A DNA stretch of 64,000 nt, from contig KB906737.1 in assembly GCA_000381585.1 (NCBI GenBank), forward strand, positions 372,001 through 436,000. The letters are read 5' to 3'. The translations under genes and the position numbers were made by a program. This DNA comes from Acidobacteriaceae bacterium KBS 83 (GTDB lineage: Bacteria > Acidobacteriota > Terriglobia > Terriglobales > Acidobacteriaceae). Positions 27,480 through 35,323 of the stretch are shown one piece after another. Position 1 is the first letter of the stretch; every line of letters begins with the position of its first letter. The notes beneath the pieces were generated by a model that saw only the letters and a program-made list of their open reading frames with translations, made no database searches and was not told the DNA's origin.

Positions 27480-28670
27480 ATGCATCGTGTCTACATGGAC
27501 GCCAACGCCACCACGCCTCTCGCGCCTGAGGTGTTCGCGGCCATGCATCCATGGTTTACCGAGCAGTTCGGCAATGCGTCATCCATTCACTTCCACGGCC
27601 AGCGGGCCCGGGCGGCCGTCGAGCGCGCCCGCGATCAGGTCGCTCGCCTGCTCGGCTGCCGTCCCGCCGAGGTCGTTTTCACCAGCGGAGGCACAGAAGG
27701 CGACAATCTTGCCTTGGCTGGGGTGCTTACCCCGGGTGACCACCTCATCACCAGCTCTATCGAGCACCACGCCGTCCTCCACACCGCGGAGCGGCTGCAA
27801 GAGCGTGGCATTGACGTCACCTTTCTGCCCATCGACGGTTCGGGCGCAGTCGATCCCGGCGACGTGCGCCGTGCCCTGCGACCGAACACGCAGCTCATCT
27901 CGGTGATGATGGCCAACAACGAGATCGGCACCCTCCAGCCAGTGACAGAGATTGGCGTTATCGCACGCGAGGCCGACGTTTATTTCCACACCGACGCGGT
28001 GCAGGCCGTGGGCAAGGTGCCTATCGACGTCAAGGCCATCGACTGCGACCTGCTGACCATCTCCGGCCACAAGTTCCACGGCTCGCAGGGCACGGGTGCG
28101 CTCTACATCCGCCGAGGCACCCATCCACTGCCCCTGCTCTTCGGTGGTCCGCAGGAGCGGCAACGCCGCGCCGGCACGGAGAACCTGCCGGGGATCGTCG
28201 GATTGGGGCAGGCGGCGGAGATGGCGCAGGCCTTTGTCGCGGGGAGTGGCCCGGCCCGCATTGCCGCACTCCGTGATCGCCTGGAGCAAGGCATCCTGAG
28301 TCGGGTAGACGAGTCAGGCGTGTACGGTGCGGCCTCGCCGCGAGTGCCTAACACTACGAACCTCTGGTTCGACCACCTGGAGGGGGAGGCGCTGGTCATT
28401 GCGCTGGACCTGAAGGGCCTGGCGGTATCGGGTGGTTCGGCGTGCATGTCCGGTGCTACGGAACCTTCGCACGTGCTTACTGCGATGGGCGTGCTGCCCG
28501 AGCGGGCACGCGCCAGCCTTCGCTTCAGCCTGGATACTGCTGCGACGAATTCGGATGTGGACTTCGCGATCGACCTGGTGCCGGCGGCGATCGCTCATCT
28601 GCGCGAGCTCTCGCCCACGTACAACCGTGCGACAAAGCACGAGCCGGCCGCGAGCGGCATTATCCGATAG
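27480..28670 (+). CDS. Cysteine desulfurase (NifS/IscS family)
   Basis: 396 residues. PLP enzyme that removes sulfur from cysteine as an enzyme persulfide. His97 (SIEHHAV) stacks on the cofactor, Lys198 (SGHKFHG) forms the Schiff base, and Cys322 (GGSACMSG) is the sulfur-accepting residue on a long loop. It precedes mnmA by 9 bp, so its job here is probably to feed tRNA 2-thiolation; no iscU or iscA is adjacent. Confidence 0.92.
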   Translation: MHRVYMDANATTPLAPEVFAAMHPWFTEQFGNASSIHFHGQRARAAVERARDQVARLLGCRPAEVVFTSGGTEGDNLALAGVLTPGDHLITSSIEHHAVLHTAERLQERGIDVTFLPIDGSGAVDPGDVRRALRPNTQLISVMMANNEIGTLQPVTEIGVIAREADVYFHTDAVQAVGKVPIDVKAIDCDLLTISGHKFHGSQGTGALYIRRGTHPLPLLFGGPQERQRRAGTENLPGIVGLGQAAEMAQAFVAGSGPARIAALRDRLEQGILSRVDESGVYGAASPRVPNTTNLWFDHLEGEALVIALDLKGLAVSGGSACMSGATEPSHVLTAMGVLPERARASLRFSLDTAATNSDVDFAIDLVPAAIAHLRELSPTYNRATKHEPAASGIIR

Positions 28671-28679
28671 GCTGGATTT

Positions 28680-29846
28680 GTGATCGATACAGTAACCAAT
28701 CCGAAGACGGATCCTCACCGCGCGGCGACGGCACCGCGAACCATCGCGGTCGCCATGTCTGGCGGCGTGGATTCGTCGACTGTGGCAGCCATGCTGCAGG
28801 CCGAGGGGCATACACTTGTCGGGCTCACTATGCAGCTCTGGAACCAGCGGCGTCTTGCCGGCCGCGAAGGCATGCCGAAAGAGGTGCAGGGGCGCTGCTG
28901 CTCGGTGGATGATGTCTACGATGCGCGCCGTGTGGCGGAACGGCTGGGCATTCCTTACTACCTCGTAAACCACCAGGAGCGCTTCGAGCGGGATGTGGTA
29001 AAGCCGTTTGTTGCCGAGTACCTGGCCGGCCGCACGCCGATTCCCTGCAGCCTGTGCAACAACCATCTCAAGTTCGATCAGCTATTACTGACGGCGCGGC
29101 AGATCGGCGCGGAGCTGATCGCAACCGGCCACTACGCGCGCAATGAGTTCGACGAGGTCAGCGGACGCTGGCTGCTGAAGCGGCCTGCCGACGCCAGCAA
29201 GGACCAGACCTACTTTCTATTTGGTTTGACGCAGGAGCAGCTCGCGCACACTCTCTTTCCGCTGGGCGGCTATACCAAGCCCGAGGTGCGGGAGCAGGCG
29301 CGGAGCTATGATCTTGGCATCGCAACCAAGCCGGATTCGCAGGAGATCTGCTTCATTCCGGGCGGTGATTACAAGCGCTTCATCGATGCTTACCTCGATG
29401 AGCAGGGTGAGACGATGCCTGACTCGAGCGGCGAACTCGTCACCTCGGCAGGCACAGTTGCCGGCCATCACGAAGGCATCCACCAGTTCACGATCGGACA
29501 GCGCAAGGGGCTTGGCGTGGCGTCGCCGTCACCGTTATATGTGCTCTCAATCGACCCGGAGAGCCACCGGGTCACCATCGGCAGTGAGGATGAACTGCTC
29601 ACACGCACGCTCACTGCCCGGCAACTGAACTGGATTTCCGTTGCGGACCTGACCGAGCCAACGAGGGTCAGGGTCAAGGTGCGGCATCGCCACGAGCCGG
29701 CACCCGCGACGATCGAGAAGACCGGACCGGACGAGGTGACTGCCACGTTCGACGAGCCGGTGCGCGCGGTGACACCGGGGCAGGCCGCCGTCTTCTATCA
29801 AGAAGATGTAGTCGTCGGCGGGGGATGGATCGTCGTCGGCAACTGA
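28680..29846 (+). CDS. mnmA: tRNA-specific 2-thiouridylase MnmA
   Basis: 388 residues from GTG 28680. Activates U34 of tRNAs for Lys, Glu and Gln with ATP and inserts sulfur. The PP-loop SGGVDSS is at 27-33; the sulfur-relay cysteines are Cys126 ([10 protein letters not shown]) and Cys224 ([12 protein letters not shown]). DQTYFLFGL and the C-terminal beta-barrel ([19 protein letters not shown]) are standard. An insertion after residue 56 ([19 protein letters not shown]) is in the form common outside gamma-proteobacteria. Coupled to the desulfurase upstream. Confidence 0.95.
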   Translation: MIDTVTNPKTDPHRAATAPRTIAVAMSGGVDSSTVAAMLQAEGHTLVGLTMQLWNQRRLAGREGMPKEVQGRCCSVDDVYDARRVAERLGIPYYLVNHQERFERDVVKPFVAEYLAGRTPIPCSLCNNHLKFDQLLLTARQIGAELIATGHYARNEFDEVSGRWLLKRPADASKDQTYFLFGLTQEQLAHTLFPLGGYTKPEVREQARSYDLGIATKPDSQEICFIPGGDYKRFIDAYLDEQGETMPDSSGELVTSAGTVAGHHEGIHQFTIGQRKGLGVASPSPLYVLSIDPESHRVTIGSEDELLTRTLTARQLNWISVADLTEPTRVRVKVRHRHEPAPATIEKTGPDEVTATFDEPVRAVTPGQAAVFYQEDVVVGGGWIVVGN

Positions 29847-29925
29847 ATCGGCCAGGTCACGTTACTCCCACCCCCTCCCCCTCCCGGAGACGGAGGGGTC
29901 GGTATAACTCTCATCTCATAAACCA

Positions 29926-30000
29926 TTTAGACCCTCTACGGTGCGCAAAAATGTCATTGCAAAGGACTTACCTGTAAAAATGTCCAAACAAAAGGGTTAG
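29926..30000 (+). repeat. Dispersed intergenic repeat, copy A
   Basis: A 12-mer TTTAGACCCTCT at 29926-29937 and, 23 nt later, a 40-nt block (29961-30000) that begins AAAGGACTTACC and contains TAAAAAT and CCAAACAAA. The 12-mer and the block recur in the same order at 48048-48123; a more diverged block is at 48207-48245. The block has two near-copies of a GGACTTA motif about 30 nt apart. A strong hairpin follows 13 nt downstream. Confidence 0.7.
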
Positions 30001-30013
30001 CTCACGCCTGCAA

Positions 30014-30051
30014 AGTAAAAGCCCATTCCCTGATCGGAATGGGCTTTTACT
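30014..30051. terminator. Strong intrinsic terminator-like hairpin after repeat copy A
   Basis: Perfect 16-bp stem (30014-30029 with 30036-30051) and a CTGATC loop; the stem ends in AGTAAAA/TTTTACT, so a U-run follows the GC core on both strands. It may end mnmA read-through, a short RNA containing copy A, or the minus-strand gene at 30374-30850. Confidence 0.85.
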
Positions 30052-30373
30052 GCTCCATTGTTCTGGCCTGAGTCTGAAGGTGCTCCTATTCTCAGTCTAA
30101 CGAAAACGGCGAATTACCATGCCACATTTCCGGTTACGTTCCTTACGCATTCCCGGAATGGGAACGGTACGAGCAGTTAGGAATACAACTCGTCTCTAAA
30201 GCACGCCGCTGAAGAGTTTGGCGCGTAATGGCGATATTTCGCCAACCACCCACAGTTTCAGGATTGCCGACTAACCGCTCAGAACGTTCCAAGGCTCCGG
30301 ATCCTCCGTCATGAATTGTCCCAAACCAGCTCAATCGCGTGCTGGACAATGCGTGTTGCGGCGAGCAATGTTC

Positions 30374-30850
30374 TCAGTCAACTCGATGACCGACTCCTCT
30401 GATTGCGCCGCCGTCGACCACGAGGAAAATTTGACGGCCTCTATCCACGACGACGAAGTGGTAATTGAGCGGAGGGTTTCCCGGGCTTACATCGACCGAG
30501 GCCGATCCGGTGCAATCGGGATTCACGCTGTAAGTGCCGGTGGTCGGCCGCCACTCCTCGGCAGGCGGCTGCCCGCCCAGTACCACGTGATCCACCGAGG
30601 TAAAATTTCCAGCACCGTCGAAACGTTCCATAACTAGGGTGCGCAGGGTCAGATTCGGACCAAGAATCGTGCCTTCGATTTGAACTCCGTAATTGCCGGC
30701 GATGGTGCGGTTCGAGCACTCCTTGTGCCATCCGTTTTGCGCTGAGTAGTTCGACTGAGCGACCGCCAGGCTAACCGATGCCAAGGTAAGGCAAAGTGTC
30801 AGGACTCGGGCGACGAGTAAGCGATTGTTCCTGGTTGAGCTCTGTTTCAT
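30374..30850 (-). CDS. Small secreted protein of unknown function
   Basis: 158 residues from ATG 30850. A signal peptide ends near VAQ (about residue 32). The mature part carries ECSNRTIAGNYGVQIEG, a GAGNFTSVDHVV block and a TGTYSVNPDCTGSA block, a beta-rich pattern seen in many uncharacterised acidobacterial secreted proteins. Two cysteines may form a disulfide. It is divergent from the winged-helix/PD40 regulator at 31079 with 228 bp between them, and repeat copy A lies beyond its 3' end. Function unknown. Confidence 0.7.
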   Translation of the reverse strand: MKQSSTRNNRLLVARVLTLCLTLASVSLAVAQSNYSAQNGWHKECSNRTIAGNYGVQIEGTILGPNLTLRTLVMERFDGAGNFTSVDHVVLGGQPPAEEWRPTTGTYSVNPDCTGSASVDVSPGNPPLNYHFVVVDRGRQIFLVVDGGAIRGVGHRVD

Positions 30851-31078
30851 AAACCATCCTCCGGGAATCGGAGAGGCGTTCGGCAGCCTCGCGATCCTGT
30901 CGGCGGATACTAGCGGCGATTCTGCTGGATGCAAATGTCCCGAAGGTAGACAGAAGGTGAACTGATGAGAATCGATTTAAACCCTTTGCTGTACTACTGC
31001 TATGTAGCCAGATAAACTGCACTCGCGCGGACGCCAATGGCGTTTTCGCATAATTCGGGCCGCGCGCTGAGGCTTCGA

Positions 31079-33343
31079 ATGAGCGCGAACGACATCATTG
31101 CCGGTAGCAAAGTGAGGTTCGATCGATTCAACGTCGATCTGAGCACTGGCAAACTGCAGCGATCCGGCCTGAATGTTCCCATACAGGCACAGCCCTTCCA
31201 GGTGCTGCGTCTTCTTCTGATTGCCGATGGACAAGTCGTAAGCCGCGATCAGCTTCGGGCCGCGTTGTGGCCAGAAGACACGTTTGTCGACTTTGAGCAC
31301 GGCCTGAACACGGCGGTGCGCAAGCTGCGCCAGGCACTGGAGGATTCAGCCGAGAATCCAAGATTTATCGAAACGCTTCCCAAACTCGGCTATCGCTTTA
31401 TGGCTTCGGTGGAGTGGGCTCCGGAAGAGCCGGCTCGGAATGGGAACGGATTCGTCGTTGCTGAGAACCCGGCGGCGTCCAGGCCCCGGATTATGCCGAG
31501 ACGTCCAGTGCTTCAAATAGTAAGCCTCCTTGCGGCAATTCTGCTCCTGGCCATGGCCGGTCTCTGGTTCATCCGTGTGAATCACTTTGGCCGGAGCCTT
31601 CTTGCAGGAGTCGTGCACGGGAACCGAATTCAGGAGCGACAGCCACTTTCGCTGGTTCCGAACGAGCGCCCGCTCACAGCGAACCCCGACGAGACACCCG
31701 TAACCAGCAGCGTGATTTCGCCCGATGGCAAATACCTGGCGTATACCGACGTGACCGGGTTCTACCTTCGGGAGGTTGATTCCGGAGAAACCCATGCCAT
31801 CCCTCTGGAGAAAGGGTTCGAACCCCAGGCGGAGGGTTGGTTCCCCGACCACTCCCACCTCGTGGTCTCGTGGACGGACGACCCGCAGCGCCAGCCGTCT
31901 CTCTGGAAAGTCTCGGTATTTGGCGGTCCAGCACAGAAGCTCTCAGACGCTGGATATGGAGCCTCCGTCTCACCGGACGGATCACAGATCCTGTACATCA
32001 GGCATGCCGGTGCTGCGGAAGAAATCTGGCTGATGACGGCGGATGGGAGTCGCGCTGATAGGGTGCTGGGCAGCGCGGAGTATTCCTTCGGACAGATCGC
32101 GTGGGCTCCGCGAGGCAACAGATTTGCCTATGCCAAAACCCGGACGCGCTACTACACGATGCGCCCCGGCGCCGACACGCAGATCGATATCTTCGACCTT
32201 CACAATCGCAGCACAACTGTGGTGCGGTACGAAATAGAACGAGGGCTCCCCAGGGGCGGAGCCGCTGTCGCGTGGTTGCCGGACGGCCGCTTGGTCTATC
32301 CCCGGCGCGAACCACGCCCCAACCAGCAGGATACAAATCTCTGGTGGGTTCGTCTCGACCCCAGGACTTCGCAGCCAGTCGGCAACACCACGCGCCTTAC
32401 TTCCGGACACGGAATTGCAGTGCAACTCAGCATCACTGCTGATGGAAAGCGGATGGCGGTTCGCAAACACGCGCCCCAGGACGACATATTTGTCGCCGAG
32501 ATTCGAAAGAATAGTGAGTTGAGCCCTCCGCAGCGGCTTACGCTCGACGAACGAATCGACTACGCGATGGCATGGACGGCGGACAGCAAGGCCGTCATCT
32601 TCTACTCCAACCGTAATGGCCCCTTCCACGTCTTCAAGCAGGACATCAACTCCGCGCAGCCCGTGTTATTGGTTGGCGGCCCGGACGATCTGTACGCGCC
32701 TCGCTTGACTCCCGATCAGAGCGCCATTCTATATATCGTGCGCGCCAGACCAAATGGGCCCACGGACGATCCGCGGCTCATGCGCATCCCCGTGGATGGA
32801 GGGGTCTCGCAACCGGTGCTCAAGACATCCGATCTTTGGGATGCCGAGTGCGCCCGTGCCCCGTCAGATCTGTGCATCTATTCCACCATTCGCGACGGGT
32901 CGCAAGTCTTTCACAAGTTCAATCCCGAAAATGGAAATGTAACCGAGTTTCCACCTGCGAATGCCATCGGAAACAATTTCAACTGGATCCTTGCTCCCGA
33001 CGGGATGCACGCTGCCTGGGCCACCCAGCCGGATTCTTCCGGGCAGATCAGCATTCGCGTACTCTCTTTTTCGCAAGGAAGCACCCGCGACATTGCGGTG
33101 CCCGGATGGGCAGACCTATATGGAGTTGACTGGGCGGCGGACAGCCGCAGCCTGTGGGTCGCCGCGCGAAACTCCGCCGGCTCGAGCGCCATCCTCCATA
33201 TTTTGGCGTCAGGCGAGGTCATCAGAGCGCTCAGTTTCAAGCACCAGAATCTCGACTGGACGATCCCGTCTCCAGACGGCAGGCGCCTTGCGATTGTCCT
33301 GGAGGTGAATCGCTCCAACGTCTCCCTTATCGACAACTTCTGA
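31079..33343 (+). CDS. ToxR/CadC-type winged-helix regulator fused to PD40/TolB-like beta-propeller
   Basis: 754 residues from ATG 31079. Residues 11-111 form an OmpR/PhoB-type winged-helix DNA-binding domain (RDQLRAALWPEDTFVDFEHG and LPKLGYRF). A membrane segment lies at about 146-166, and a large periplasmic propeller of PD40-like repeats (SPDGKYLAY, SPDGSQILY, SADSRSLW type) follows. This is a one-component membrane regulator: ligand sensed outside, DNA bound inside. Ligand and targets are unknown; the divergent small secreted protein is the obvious candidate target. A second such protein is at 49179-51473. An ATG 14 codons upstream is also possible. Confidence 0.9.
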   Translation: MSANDIIAGSKVRFDRFNVDLSTGKLQRSGLNVPIQAQPFQVLRLLLIADGQVVSRDQLRAALWPEDTFVDFEHGLNTAVRKLRQALEDSAENPRFIETLPKLGYRFMASVEWAPEEPARNGNGFVVAENPAASRPRIMPRRPVLQIVSLLAAILLLAMAGLWFIRVNHFGRSLLAGVVHGNRIQERQPLSLVPNERPLTANPDETPVTSSVISPDGKYLAYTDVTGFYLREVDSGETHAIPLEKGFEPQAEGWFPDHSHLVVSWTDDPQRQPSLWKVSVFGGPAQKLSDAGYGASVSPDGSQILYIRHAGAAEEIWLMTADGSRADRVLGSAEYSFGQIAWAPRGNRFAYAKTRTRYYTMRPGADTQIDIFDLHNRSTTVVRYEIERGLPRGGAAVAWLPDGRLVYPRREPRPNQQDTNLWWVRLDPRTSQPVGNTTRLTSGHGIAVQLSITADGKRMAVRKHAPQDDIFVAEIRKNSELSPPQRLTLDERIDYAMAWTADSKAVIFYSNRNGPFHVFKQDINSAQPVLLVGGPDDLYAPRLTPDQSAILYIVRARPNGPTDDPRLMRIPVDGGVSQPVLKTSDLWDAECARAPSDLCIYSTIRDGSQVFHKFNPENGNVTEFPPANAIGNNFNWILAPDGMHAAWATQPDSSGQISIRVLSFSQGSTRDIAVPGWADLYGVDWAADSRSLWVAARNSAGSSAILHILASGEVIRALSFKHQNLDWTIPSPDGRRLAIVLEVNRSNVSLIDNF

Positions 33344-33360
33344 GTTGCCACCCTTCGAAG

Positions 33361-33533
33361 CTGAAGTCGGTTGACGCCATCAGCGATTTCACTAGCTACG
33401 GATATTTACACCTTGCGCACGATGCTGGTGCCGTTGGGGTGGGGCCGTTTGTGACGCGGCGAGTCGAATCCCGCACGCAATCCTCCAGCACACCAGTGAG
33501 GTGGCGGATGGGGGCGGCGATGCCCTCCTGCAC
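33361..33533 (+). repeat. Direct repeat, left copy, flanking the pnt operon
   Basis: Aligns with 36832-37040 in the same orientation over its full length, at high identity by eye (mostly single substitutions), with about 35 nt missing (matching 36881-36914). Starts of both copies share CTGAAGTCGGTTGACGC. The copies are 3,471 bp apart and bracket pntAA-pntAB-pntB. Confidence 0.85.
33408..33533 (-). pseudogene. Remnant of the 3' end of the 36897-37430 membrane-protein gene
   Basis: On the minus strand the sequence encodes VQEGIAAPIRHLTGVLE, nearly the same as the live gene, then shifts frame because one base is missing (GGAGGATT against GGACGGATT). The last codons and stop of the live gene are absent. 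No start or full domain remains, so this is a fragment left by duplication. Confidence 0.75.
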
Positions 33534-33598
33534 GTTTCAGGATTGCCGACTATCCGTGCGGAATCAATCGAATCGGCTGCAAGGTTGCTGCTCAGGGC

Positions 33599-33604
33599 TA
33601 TAAT
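33599..33604 (+). promoter_or_regulatory. Candidate -10 element for the pnt operon
   Basis: A perfect TATAAT lies 228 bp before pntAA and just after the decayed repeat. The region 16-18 bp upstream holds only weak -35 matches (such as CTGCAA), so this is a candidate only. Confidence 0.3.
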
Positions 33605-33832
33605 TGCACGACTTTAACTGCACCCATTCCGCGAGGGACACCTGAAACTGCGCTTCTTGCTCCTGCCACTTTGTTTATGCGCCGGCTTCGCCCAGTTGGC
33701 GCCGCCACTTCTTAACGCGATGCGCGTATTCGCCGTTGCGAGCCATACGGCGCACTTGAACGGGCCCGCGATTCAGGCCGATACTTTGCGAGCCGATCCT
33801 CCAAGCCGGCCGGCTGGGCGGGGAATGAACGC

Positions 33833-35014
33833 ATGATTGTCGGGGTCCCGCGCGAAAGTTATCCCGGCGAACGTCGCGTCGCGCTCGTTCCATCCGTCCT
33901 TGCGAATCTGAAGAAAGCCGGCCTGGACGTGGTGGTGGAACAGAATGCTGGGGTTGAGGCCGGCTATCCAGACGCCGAGTACACCGCTAAAGGCGCGAAG
34001 GTAGTCCCTGATCGAGCCGAGGTCTTTCGCACCGCAGATATTATCGTTCAGGTCCTCTGCTATGGCTCTAATGACAAGACCGGCAAAGCCGACGTTCCCC
34101 TCTATCGCCCCGACCAATTGTTGATCGGATTCCTGAGGCCGCTGGGCGAACTCGACACCATCCAGGATATCGCCCGCGCGGGAGTTGCTTCCTTTGCCGT
34201 GGAGCTGATGCCCCGTGTCACCCGGGCGCAGAGCATGGACGCGCTCTCCTCGATGGGCACCGTCTGCGGCTACAGGGCCGTGTTGATCGCGGCCAACACG
34301 CTGCCACGCCTTTTTCCCATGATGACCACCGCCGCCGGAACGATTACGCCTGCGCGCGTGCTTGTAATCGGCGCGGGTGTTGCGGGTCTGCAGGCGATTG
34401 CGACGGCTCGGCGGCTCGGTGCGGTCACTTCGGCGTACGATTTACGTCCCGCGGTGAAGGAGCAGGTGCAGAGCCTCGGCGCGCGCTTCGTCGAGCTGCC
34501 CGTCGAAGCGCAAGATGCGCAGGACGCAGGCGGCTACGCGCGGGCGCAAGACGAATCCTTCTATAACCGCCAGCGCGAGCTGCTGGGCCGCGTTGTCGCC
34601 GAGAACGACGTGGTAATCACGGCCGCGGTTATTCCCGGAAAGAAGTCGCCGATCCTCGTCACGCGCGAGATGGTGGCTGGCATGGCACCGGGTTCGGTGA
34701 TCGTGGACCTCGCCGCTGAGCGCGGAGGAAATTGCGAACTTACCCAAGTCGGCGAGAAGTTCATTGCCGGTGGTGTCACGATCATCGGCTGGGCAAACCT
34801 GGCCAGCAGCGTCCCACACGATGCAAGCCAGTTGTATGCGCGGAACATGGTGGCTTTTCTTACGCACCTTGTAAAAGAAGGCAAGCCACGCCTCGACGCC
34901 GATGACGAAATCATCCGCAGCACGCTACTCACCCGCCACGGTGAGGTGGTGAACGCACGCATCCGCGAATTTTTCGTCATGCCGGCCCTGACCAATCAGA
35001 AGCAAGCGCCGTAA
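33833..35014 (+). CDS. pntAA: Proton-translocating NAD(P) transhydrogenase, alpha subunit part 1 (NAD-binding)
   Basis: 393 residues. Binds NAD(H) in the dI domain, transferring hydride to NADP in the beta subunit while protons cross the membrane. MIVGVPRESYPGERRVALVP, SMDALSSMGT and the Rossmann loop VIGAGVAGLQAIATARRLGA are plain, as is the mobile-loop region YARAQDESFYNRQ. It is the separate dI polypeptide of the three-gene type. First of three tightly packed genes. Confidence 0.95.
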   Translation: MIVGVPRESYPGERRVALVPSVLANLKKAGLDVVVEQNAGVEAGYPDAEYTAKGAKVVPDRAEVFRTADIIVQVLCYGSNDKTGKADVPLYRPDQLLIGFLRPLGELDTIQDIARAGVASFAVELMPRVTRAQSMDALSSMGTVCGYRAVLIAANTLPRLFPMMTTAAGTITPARVLVIGAGVAGLQAIATARRLGAVTSAYDLRPAVKEQVQSLGARFVELPVEAQDAQDAGGYARAQDESFYNRQRELLGRVVAENDVVITAAVIPGKKSPILVTREMVAGMAPGSVIVDLAAERGGNCELTQVGEKFIAGGVTIIGWANLASSVPHDASQLYARNMVAFLTHLVKEGKPRLDADDEIIRSTLLTRHGEVVNARIREFFVMPALTNQKQAP

Positions 35015-35026
35015 AGGAGGAGCGGA

Positions 35027-35323
35027 GTGCCCGCAGATTTTATCTCGAATCTTTTCGTGTTCATCCTGGCGGGCTTCGTCGGGTTCGAATTGATCAAACG
35101 CGTTTCGCCGCTGCTGCACACCCCACTGATGTCGCTGACGAATGCCCTTGACGCCATTGTCGTTGTCGCGGCCATCATCATTGCCGGCTTGCACGAGACG
35201 ACGCTCACCACCATACTCGGCACCATCGCCGTGGCTGCTTCGTTCAGCAACATGGTCGGCGGCTTCCTGATTACAGACCGCATGTTGCGCATGTTTAAGA
35301 GCGGGAAAGCCAAAAAATCATGA
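35027..35323 (+). CDS. pntAB: Transhydrogenase alpha subunit part 2 (membrane)
   Basis: 98 residues from GTG 35027 with AAAGGAGGAG just upstream. Three to four hydrophobic helices (FVFILAGFVGFELI, IVVVAAIIIAGLH, TILGTIAVAASFSNMVGGFLI) are the dII part of the alpha subunit. It lies 12 bp after pntAA and its stop overlaps pntB by 4 bp. Confidence 0.94.
   Translation: MPADFISNLFVFILAGFVGFELIKRVSPLLHTPLMSLTNALDAIVVVAAIIIAGLHETTLTTILGTIAVAASFSNMVGGFLITDRMLRMFKSGKAKKS

Larger units (their letters stand above)
29847..30373. other. Non-coding 527-bp stretch with repeat copy A, hairpins and a 19-bp shared sequence
   Basis: No convincing ORF. Contents: a GC-rich hairpin after mnmA (29878-29898, 7-bp stem, no T-run), a TTTAGACCCTCT 12-mer (29926-29937), dispersed repeat copy A (29961-30000), a 16-bp terminator-like hairpin (30014-30051) and a 19-bp sequence (30255-30273) found again at 33534-33552. 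Confidence 0.6.
33344..33832. other. 489-bp intergenic region with decayed duplicate sequence and candidate pnt promoter
   Basis: No intact gene. 33361-33533 is a degenerate direct copy of 36832-37040; 33534-33552 equals 30255-30273; TATAAT at 33599-33604 may serve the pnt operon. The rest up to ATG 33833 shows no clear structure. Confidence 0.65.

Noticed and set aside
33463-33480. T-loop-like sequence (GAGTCGAATCCCGC) hinting at a tRNA, also at 36966-36983
   Set aside because: No acceptor, D or anticodon stem can be drawn; at the second site the sequence is coding in the minus-strand gene 36897-37430, and the first site is its duplicate.
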